Assembly: GCA_028821405.1 (NCBI GenBank)
Contig: JAPPGK010000003.1
Location: 61,046-125,045 of the forward strand
Direction of reading: 5' to 3'
Length of the DNA: 64,000 bases
From: Gammaproteobacteria bacterium
GTDB lineage: Bacteria > Pseudomonadota > Gammaproteobacteria > Pseudomonadales > Azotimanducaceae
Below the pieces are notes generated by a model. It was given only the letters and a program-made list of their open reading frames with translations, was not told the DNA's origin and ran no database searches. Below, one piece after another: positions 58,411-64,000 of the stretch; within the stretch, counting starts at the first letter, position 1, and each line of letters opens with the position of its first letter. The position numbers were made by a program, and so were the translations under genes.

Positions 58411-59808
58411 CTAGGGCGGCTTGGGCTGGGGCAAAAGGCGGTGCCGCCAGGCAACGGCCTTTGTGGCGCTGACGCGGTTCTCGCCGCCGCACTGACGGTC
58501 GAGCCAGGCGTCGTCGAGGTGTCCCGCCCGCCGCGTCCACCGCTGCTTCGCGATCTCCCGCGCCGCGGCGACGTCCCCTGCACGCAGGCTGGCCGACACC
58601 GCGAGATCGACGTACACGTCGCGCTGCGCATTGCTCCCGCCAAGCCGCGCGAGTTCCGGTACCGCTCGACGAAAGACCTGTGCGGCATCTCGGTATCCAC
58701 CCTTGCCATACGCCGCGATCCCCGAGCAAATGTCCGCGACCACCGACCCCGACGCCTGCTTGCCTTCGTCGAGGAGCCTCGCGACGCCCTGTTCGAGGTT
58801 CTTCATCGCTTCGTGATCCTCGACGCCGCCATAGACCATGGCAAGGTGCGTGTTGACGAAAGGGATACCGGGTTTCGGGAACCGCTCTTCGATCAAGCGA
58901 AGAACCTCGTCCCATTGCGCCGCCTCGAAGTCGCAGCCGACCATCGAAGCACGGAGCAGGAACGACGCGCAATCGACCATCGTGAACATGGGCAGAGTCT
59001 CAGACACGGCGGGACGGATGCTGTCCCGGTAGATCGCCTGGGCGCGGTCCCCGTCACCGCGCTGCAACGCGAACAGTGCCTGATGCCAAGCCAAGTGCGC
59101 ATAGAGAATCGCACGGCGGTCGTAGCCAGGCAGCCACGCCTCTATGAACGCTTCACCCTCTTGCGCGGCACCCTGTTCGTAGTAGCCGTGGGCTCGGCCA
59201 TGCGCGGCGTTGGCATTGTCGGGCCGCAACGCGAGCGCCCGGTCGAGCATGGGGATGCCTTCACCGCTTCGCCCCGCCTCGACCAGCGCCCAGCCGTACG
59301 ATGCGAGGAACCACCAATCGTCCTGGCCGTAGGCATGCGCAACGGTTTCTAGGAGTTCGACCTGACGCTCGCGGAAGTCCTTGAAGCCGCCGAAGCCGAA
59401 CAGCCCGTACACGCCCAACGCGAACGACAGCGGTACCGCGTCGCGCGGATACGCGGCCGCGTGATCCCGCACCGCGTCGAGAGCCGCCTCGCCGTGCAAG
59501 ACAAGGGAAACAATCTCGGCGTGCCGGCGCTCACGTTCCGGCAGACTCGCCGCGAGATCCCGGCCGCGCGCCGCGTAGTCCCGCGCCTGGGCGTTGTCGC
59601 CGACGCCGGCCAATGACCGGGCCTTGGCGCAATGCCCCAACGCGAACCCGGAATCGAGGTCGAGCGCCTCGTCGATCAGGTCGCCACTGCCCGGTTGCAG
59701 GGCGAACATGCAATCGATCGCGTCATCGTAGAGTTCGACGGCACGCGCGGACTGTGCCGTGATCGGCTGCCCGAAGCGATCCCTGTGCATGTGCGGATTC
59801 GACCCCAC
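58411..59808 (-). CDS. TPR-repeat protein
   Basis: Protein of up to 465 residues; a start at the ATG at 59790 would shorten it by six. The sequence is helical throughout, with TPR-like repeats such as LDLDSGFALGHCAKARSLAG near 49 and PMLDRALALRPDNANAAHGR near 185. GYRDAAQVFRRAVPELARLG near 378 also fits. No enzymatic domain or signal peptide is seen. Similar proteins scaffold complexes or accompany adenylate cyclase or SARP-type regulators; the partner is not evident. It is convergent with the arabinofuranosidase and divergent from a HAD gene. Confidence 0.8.
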   Translation of the reverse strand: MGSNPHMHRDRFGQPITAQSARAVELYDDAIDCMFALQPGSGDLIDEALDLDSGFALGHCAKARSLAGVGDNAQARDYAARGRDLAASLPERERRHAEIVSLVLHGEAALDAVRDHAAAYPRDAVPLSFALGVYGLFGFGGFKDFRERQVELLETVAHAYGQDDWWFLASYGWALVEAGRSGEGIPMLDRALALRPDNANAAHGRAHGYYEQGAAQEGEAFIEAWLPGYDRRAILYAHLAWHQALFALQRGDGDRAQAIYRDSIRPAVSETLPMFTMVDCASFLLRASMVGCDFEAAQWDEVLRLIEERFPKPGIPFVNTHLAMVYGGVEDHEAMKNLEQGVARLLDEGKQASGSVVADICSGIAAYGKGGYRDAAQVFRRAVPELARLGGSNAQRDVYVDLAVSASLRAGDVAAAREIAKQRWTRRAGHLDDAWLDRQCGGENRVSATKAVAWRHRLLPQPKPP

Positions 59809-59826
59809 CGCCCATCTCCGAGTTCG

Positions 59827-59832
59827 TATGAT
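59827..59832 (+). promoter_or_regulatory. Possible -10 box of the HAD gene
   Basis: TATGAT, five of six consensus bases, 35 bp before the ATG at 59868 in the divergent gap. No clear -35 box is present. Confidence 0.35.
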
Positions 59833-59867
59833 ACGACGCCACTTGGCTCAACTCGGATCGTTGGCGC

Positions 59868-60500
59868 ATGGCACAGCATGCAGGCGGATCTTACCCACAA
59901 GCGGTGTTGCTTGATCTCGGCGGCGTCGTCATCGACATCGATCCCCGAGCCTGTTTCGTCTCCTGGGCCACCGACGCCCGCGTGGATGTCGCCGCCATCG
60001 CTGCGCGTTGGGCCGTCGACGACGCCTACAAGGCGTTCGAGGTGGGTGCCATCGATTTCGACGAGTACCTCGATGCCCTGTCCCGACGTCTCGGCATCAC
60101 GCTTGCCCGTGAGCAGTGGCAGCGAGGTTGGAACGAGCTACTTCGGTCACCGTTCGCAGATGTTGCCCGGCTTCTCCCGAAACTCGCCGCCAAGACTCCG
60201 CTCTACGCGTTCTCGAACACGAACCCGGTACACCAACAAGCCTGGCAGTCCCGGTTCGCGGACGCGTTGGCACCGATCCGCAAGGTCTACTCAAGCTGGC
60301 AGATCGGCCTCAGGAAGCCCGCCGTCGAGGCGTACCTCGCGGTCGCCGACGAGATCGGAATCGCCCCCGCCCAAATACTCTTCGTCGACGACAACCGGGA
60401 CAACGTCGTCGGCGCCCGTGCCGCGGGCATGGATGCCCGGCATGTGCGGAGCGAGGCCGACACCGCCGCCATTCTCCAGGGCTTGCTGTGCGACGGGTGA
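59868..60500 (+). CDS. HAD-family hydrolase
   Basis: Haloacid-dehalogenase-like hydrolase of 210 residues. Motif I reads LLDLGGVVIDID (nucleophile Asp near 16; the usual second Asp is replaced by Gly, as in the subgroup of YihX/epoxide-hydrolase-N type). Motif II is AFSNTNPVH near 113, motif III Lys is in IGLRKPAVEAY near 145, and motif IV is FVDDNRDNVVGA near 166. This pattern fits a sugar-phosphate phosphatase of the YihX kind. Cytosolic. Its end converges on the DM13 gene, six bases away. Confidence 0.9.
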   Translation: MAQHAGGSYPQAVLLDLGGVVIDIDPRACFVSWATDARVDVAAIAARWAVDDAYKAFEVGAIDFDEYLDALSRRLGITLAREQWQRGWNELLRSPFADVARLLPKLAAKTPLYAFSNTNPVHQQAWQSRFADALAPIRKVYSSWQIGLRKPAVEAYLAVADEIGIAPAQILFVDDNRDNVVGARAAGMDARHVRSEADTAAILQGLLCDG

Positions 60501-60506
60501 CGTCCC

Positions 60507-60992
60507 CTACGGCGCAAACGAGATCGCGGCCGGCGAGATCAACACGTTGAACTGCTCGCACCAGATCACGACCGAACCGAAGTCGGCCAGGTCGATGCCT
60601 TGTGGAATCGCGTAGTTCTGACTGCCGGAAAACGACTTCAGGCGACCGAGGTCGACGAACATCGTTCGTTCGACCTCCGTGTCTGGCGTGACATCGGCGA
60701 GGGGAACCAGGTAGACGTGGAACTTGGGACCCGGTCCCACCTCGAAATCCGCCTCCAAGCGCACGAGGTCAGCGTACAGCGTCGCCCTACCGCCTCCGTA
60801 GTGGATCGGATCGGCCGGATTGGCATGGATGAACGTGGCCCGGGCAACGATCTCCCGCTCCGTCTTGCCGGTCAGGGGTTCGTTGACTTCCGGCGGCGGG
60901 AAAAGGTACGGGAAGACCAGGATCCCCACGGCGAATCCGAAGCCCGCGCCGAGAATCCCGCCCACGGCGAACCCGATCAGTAGACGTTGCAT
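60507..60992 (-). CDS. DM13-domain membrane-anchored protein
   Basis: Protein of 161 residues. One N-terminal membrane helix (LIGFAVGGILGAGFGFAVGI) anchors a periplasmic DM13 domain (about 45-160: GGGRATLYADLVRLEADFEV; PKFHVYLVPLADV; VVIWCEQFNVLISPAAI). DM13 domains are suggested to take part in redox or hydroxylation reactions via a conserved Cys, seen here in WCEQF. The start is the ATG at 60992, eight bases after the aldo/keto reductase stop, so the two are probably one transcript. Function unknown. Confidence 0.8.
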   Translation of the reverse strand: MQRLLIGFAVGGILGAGFGFAVGILVFPYLFPPPEVNEPLTGKTEREIVARATFIHANPADPIHYGGGRATLYADLVRLEADFEVGPGPKFHVYLVPLADVTPDTEVERTMFVDLGRLKSFSGSQNYAIPQGIDLADFGSVVIWCEQFNVLISPAAISFAP

Positions 60993-61000
60993 ATCGTTGC

Positions 61001-61996
61001 TCAGTCGATGGCCCGGGCGAGGTCGGCGTCGGCCAGATCCCGCCACAGCGCGTCCGGTATATCGGTGGCGAAGAGGTCGAGGTTGGTTTCGACCTCCTCG
61101 ATGGCCCGAACCCCCGGGATCACCGCCGCCACCGCCGGATGGCGAAGCGGGTAGCGCAGAGCCGCCGCCCGCGGGTCGATGCCGTGGGATTCGCACATGC
61201 GTCGAATGGCCTGCGCCTTGTGCCAGACGTGCTCCGGCGCGGGTTTGTAGTCGTAGGTGGCACGACGTCGGTCGTCGGTGGCCAAGATCCCGGAGTTGTA
61301 GGGACCCCCGATGATGATCGACACCTGATGTTCCAGGCATTTGGGGAGGAACTCGTCCAAGGGTTCCTGTTCCAGCAGCGTGAAACGGCCCGCCAGCAGG
61401 AAGCAGTCCACATCCATCTCCTCCATGACCTGACTGCAAACCCGCCACTCGTTGACGCCGAGACCGATGGCGCGCACCACGCCCTCCTCGCGCAGCGCCT
61501 GCAGGGCGGGCAGCGCACCCGTCCGCGCCGCCTCGAATATGCCCGGCTGGTCGTCTCCGTGGGTCCAGATGTCGATGTCGTGGCAGAGCAGGATGTCGAC
61601 GCGGTCGAGGCCTAAGCGTTCGAGACTCGCCTGTAGGGACCGCCTCACGGCATCGAAGGAATAGTCGTAGCGAATCGCGACCGGTTCGGTGTCGCGCATC
61701 CCCTCGAAGCGCTCGCCTTCCGATTGCGGTACCAGCAATCGACCCACCTTCGTGGACAGCACGAAGTCGTCCCGCGGCAGTTCGCGCAACACGCGGCCCA
61801 AGCGCTTCTCGCTCAGACCGTGGCCGTACAGCGGCGCCGTGTCGAAGTAGCGGATGCCGCCGTCGTGGGCGCGATGCATGATGGCGGCTGCCTGGCGGTC
61901 GGTGATGTGGTCGCCCACCGCACCGAGCGGCGCGCCCCCGAAACTGAGTTCGGTGACCTCGATATCGGTGGCACCGATCAAGCGTCTGGCGATCAT
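61001..61996 (-). CDS. Aldo/keto reductase
   Basis: NADP-dependent oxidoreductase of 331 residues from the ATG at 61996, with GGAGG about 11 bases upstream; an upstream TTG at 62017 is the alternative. The catalytic tetrad is visible as Asp and Tyr in YFDTAPLYGHGLSEKRLG near 47-64, Lys in LSTKVGR near 79, and His in LLCHDID near 138. IGLGVNEWRV and the C-terminal AVIPGVRAIEEVETNL are family blocks. Similar enzymes include L-fucose and D-threo-aldose dehydrogenases. Substrate not determined. Confidence 0.92.
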   Translation of the reverse strand: MIARRLIGATDIEVTELSFGGAPLGAVGDHITDRQAAAIMHRAHDGGIRYFDTAPLYGHGLSEKRLGRVLRELPRDDFVLSTKVGRLLVPQSEGERFEGMRDTEPVAIRYDYSFDAVRRSLQASLERLGLDRVDILLCHDIDIWTHGDDQPGIFEAARTGALPALQALREEGVVRAIGLGVNEWRVCSQVMEEMDVDCFLLAGRFTLLEQEPLDEFLPKCLEHQVSIIIGGPYNSGILATDDRRRATYDYKPAPEHVWHKAQAIRRMCESHGIDPRAAALRYPLRHPAVAAVIPGVRAIEEVETNLDLFATDIPDALWRDLADADLARAID

Positions 61997-62087
61997 GGCG
62001 TTCGTGTCCTCCGGCAAGTCCCTTAAAGCTTACGCGATGGCAAAGGGGGTTGTTTCCCGAATTACGGGGGCGGGCGGCAATCACGCT

Positions 62088-64000
62088 ATGCTCGAAGCCA
62101 TGGTGCAACTCTCTGCTCGCCACGTCCTGTGGTCGGCCGTGGCCGTGACGGCCCTCGCCGGCGACCTCGGCGCCGCAGAACGCTCGGTAACGGGCAGCGT
62201 GCTTCACCTTGGGGGCGGCACCGACGCCATTGACGAGCCGCTCCTCATTCCGCGCTTCTCGGAGGCCGAGGCCAATGTCCGCCTCGACGGCAGTCTCGAC
62301 GACGCCATCTGGACGCAGGTGCCAGCCTACGACCGCATGACGCTGATCCGTCCCGACAAGGGCGGCACCGGTCGCTATCGCACGCAGACATTGATCTTCT
62401 ACACCGAGCGTGGACTCTACGTCGGCGCCTGGAACGAACAGCCGACCGACTCGCTGACCCCGCGACTGGCCGGCCGCGACGGGTGGGGTACCGGCGACGC
62501 GTACCAGGTGATGATCGACAGTTCCGGAGACGGTCGCTACGGCTATTGGTTCATGGTGGTGCTCGGCGGGACCCTGGCGGACGGACACCTGATGCCCGAG
62601 CGCCGGTTCAGCAGCAACTGGGATGGACCCTGGCGGGGCGAGACCCGCGAGACCGACGACGGCTGGACGGTGGAGATGTTCCTGCCCTGGTCCATGATCG
62701 ACATGCCGGCGGTTGCCGAAGGCGCGCGGCGCATGGGCCTCTTGGTGACCCGCGACCTCGCCGCGCTCCACGAACGCTGGGCGTGGCCGGGACTGTCGTG
62801 GATTCAGCCCAGATTCATCTCGGCGTTTCAGCCGATGGTGTTCGAAGGGGTCGCGCCCCGCGCGCAGATCAGCTTCTTTCCCTATGCCACGTACCTAAGC
62901 GACATCGCCCGCGACCATCGCGAGCACAAGGCGGGTGTCGACGTTTTTTGGCGACCCTCCACGGCGTTCCTTCTCAACGCGGCAGTGAATCCCGACTTCG
63001 GCCAGGTCGAGGCAGACGACATCATCGTCAACCTTTCCGCCTACGAGACCTTCTTCGAAGAGAAGCGGCTGTTCTTCACCGAGAACCAGGAGGTCTTCCG
63101 CGGCGGCACGTTCGGGCCGGACCTGCTTCACACCCGGCGCATCGGCTCGTCGGTCGGATCCCGTCGCGGCGGCGTGGACTTTGAGTCCGGTGTCGCCCTC
63201 GACCCATACGACACCGGCAAACCCGTGGATCTCCTATTCGCCGCCAAGGGCATCGGCCAACTCGGCAACTGGCGATGGGGTGCGCTGGGCGTTGCCGAGG
63301 ACGATACCACCTTGGCGCTCGCAAACGCCGACGGCAGCATCGATGCCGCGGGCCGCAGATTCGGCGTGATACGCTGGCAGCACGACAACACCGCGGGGGG
63401 TGCCCGTCGTGCCATCGGCTGGATGGGAACCGTCGTCGACCACCCAGCCCGCCGTGCCGTCACCCACGGCATCGACGGCCACTATCGAACCGCGGACGCG
63501 AAATGGACCTGGGACGGTCAGTTGTACTTCAGCGATGTGCCCGACAGCACCGGCGCAGGGGGGCACGGACAGCTCCGTTGGGCCCCTCGCCGAGGCGACT
63601 TGCACGTCCTACGCGTGGACTACTACGACGATGAACTCGACCTCAACGATGCTGGCTTCATCTGGCGCAACGACTACCGCGGCGTTTCGTACAGCTTCGA
63701 CCGACAGAATCACCAATCCGAGCGGTTCCGCGAGGTCTATACCCAGTTTGCTACGTTTGCCGACTTCAACGGCAGCGGCCGTCGGATCGGCAGCGTCGTC
63801 GACGTTGCGCGCCACTGGTCGTTCCAAAACAACACCCGGGCCACGCTGCGGGGTGTCTTCAGACCCGGGCATTGGGATGACCGAAACAGCCGCGGCAATG
63901 GCGACTACCGCATAAAACGCCACGCCGGAATCCTGGCGAGCTGGGGAAGCGATACGTCCAAGCGTCTCTACTCCTTCATCGGCGCCCAAGCCCGCACCGA
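62088..64000 (+). CDS. DUF5916-type outer-membrane protein with N-terminal CBM9-like domain (partial)
   Basis: The frame is open from the ATG at 62088 (or 62100) to the window edge, at least 637 residues, so the C-terminus is missing. A signal peptide (VLWSAVAVTALAGDLGAAER) comes first. A CBM9-like domain follows at about 60-250 (NVRLDGSLDDAIWTQVPAYD; YQVMIDSSGDGRYGYWF; GWTVEMFLPWSMI). The DUF5916 part has AAVNPDFGQVEADDIIVNLS near 303 and YETFFEEKRLFFTENQEVFR near 325, then strand-rich barrel sequence. Such proteins are thought to be outer-membrane barrels of unknown function. It starts divergently from the aldo/keto reductase. Confidence 0.88.
   Translation, partial: MLEAMVQLSARHVLWSAVAVTALAGDLGAAERSVTGSVLHLGGGTDAIDEPLLIPRFSEAEANVRLDGSLDDAIWTQVPAYDRMTLIRPDKGGTGRYRTQTLIFYTERGLYVGAWNEQPTDSLTPRLAGRDGWGTGDAYQVMIDSSGDGRYGYWFMVVLGGTLADGHLMPERRFSSNWDGPWRGETRETDDGWTVEMFLPWSMIDMPAVAEGARRMGLLVTRDLAALHERWAWPGLSWIQPRFISAFQPMVFEGVAPRAQISFFPYATYLSDIARDHREHKAGVDVFWRPSTAFLLNAAVNPDFGQVEADDIIVNLSAYETFFEEKRLFFTENQEVFRGGTFGPDLLHTRRIGSSVGSRRGGVDFESGVALDPYDTGKPVDLLFAAKGIGQLGNWRWGALGVAEDDTTLALANADGSIDAAGRRFGVIRWQHDNTAGGARRAIGWMGTVVDHPARRAVTHGIDGHYRTADAKWTWDGQLYFSDVPDSTGAGGHGQLRWAPRRGDLHVLRVDYYDDELDLNDAGFIWRNDYRGVSYSFDRQNHQSERFREVYTQFATFADFNGSGRRIGSVVDVARHWSFQNNTRATLRGVFRPGHWDDRNSRGNGDYRIKRHAGILASWGSDTSKRLYSFIGAQART

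Noticed and set aside
60507..62771. A 754-residue minus-strand frame covering the DM13 gene
   Set aside because: The upstream part is another frame of the aldo/keto reductase and the antisense of the DUF5916 gene. Only the last 161 codons, starting with an ATG and a membrane helix, are credible.
1..64000. CRISPR array, prophage, integrase or insertion sequence
   Set aside because: No regularly spaced identical repeats, transposase, integrase or phage structural genes were seen. The repeated hairpins are scattered and not arrayed.

Overview
The window is high-GC DNA packed with genes on both strands. It looks like a chromosome segment of an uncultured, probably aquatic or host-associated, gammaproteobacterium. 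That placement is inferred from the gene mix: phosphoenolpyruvate carboxylase, an Omp85-like protein, TonB-dependent receptors with ECF sigma/FecR signalling, a cytochrome c'/b561 pair, and several phytanoyl-CoA-type oxygenases. I see no rRNA, tRNA, CRISPR array, prophage or insertion sequence.

Layout. 0.2-9.4 kb holds ppc, an Omp85/BamA-like outer-membrane protein, an enoyl-CoA hydratase, an exported amidohydrolase with a C-terminal CIA30-like domain, a metallophosphoesterase and a PLP trans-sulfuration enzyme. 9.4-11.8 kb holds a DesK/DesR-type two-component system with a putative 40-residue exported peptide gene upstream. A roughly 37-bp promoter/operator element is shared between this system and the amidohydrolase. 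11.8-18.3 kb holds PhyH and TauD oxygenases, an exported amidohydrolase-2 protein, and a translationally coupled pair of exported TldD-like proteins of which only the first keeps HExxxH. 18.3-27.5 kb holds a frameshifted propeller-like gene, a TonB-dependent receptor, an unknown protein, an Asp/Asn beta-hydroxylase coupled to a TPR-sulfotransferase, another PhyH protein, a sugar transferase and a rhodanese.

27.6-30.1 kb holds the most notable locus. A PQQ dehydrogenase gene overlaps by ATGA the start of a glutaredoxin-like/DinB fusion gene. The fusion's first active-site Cys codon is TGA (UTSC in place of CTSC), and a SECIS-like hairpin follows at the expected distance. I interpret it as a selenoprotein that standard gene callers would truncate. 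30.3-33.4 kb is a PhyH-PhyH-SDR operon. 33.6-40.5 kb is a cell-surface signalling unit: one ECF sigma factor, two FecR paralogues of identical length, an STN-containing TonB receptor with an apparent single-base frameshift, and an exported protein with a TonB-C-like domain.

40.5-47.3 kb holds an AGPS-like FAD oxidase, then a same-strand cluster (WYL regulator, AAA-like/PD-(D/E)XK protein, small unknown, tandem-AAA+ ATPase) that resembles accessory or defence DNA. 47.4-64 kb holds a MATE exporter, cytochrome c', cytochrome b561 with a cupin, a FadB-like multifunctional beta-oxidation protein, an ASCH-like protein, a THUMP-type RNA methyltransferase, unknown exported proteins, an alpha/beta hydrolase, a GH51 arabinofuranosidase, TPR and HAD proteins, a DM13 protein, an aldo/keto reductase and the start of a large DUF5916 outer-membrane protein cut by the window edge. 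A family of short GC-rich hairpin repeats is scattered between genes.
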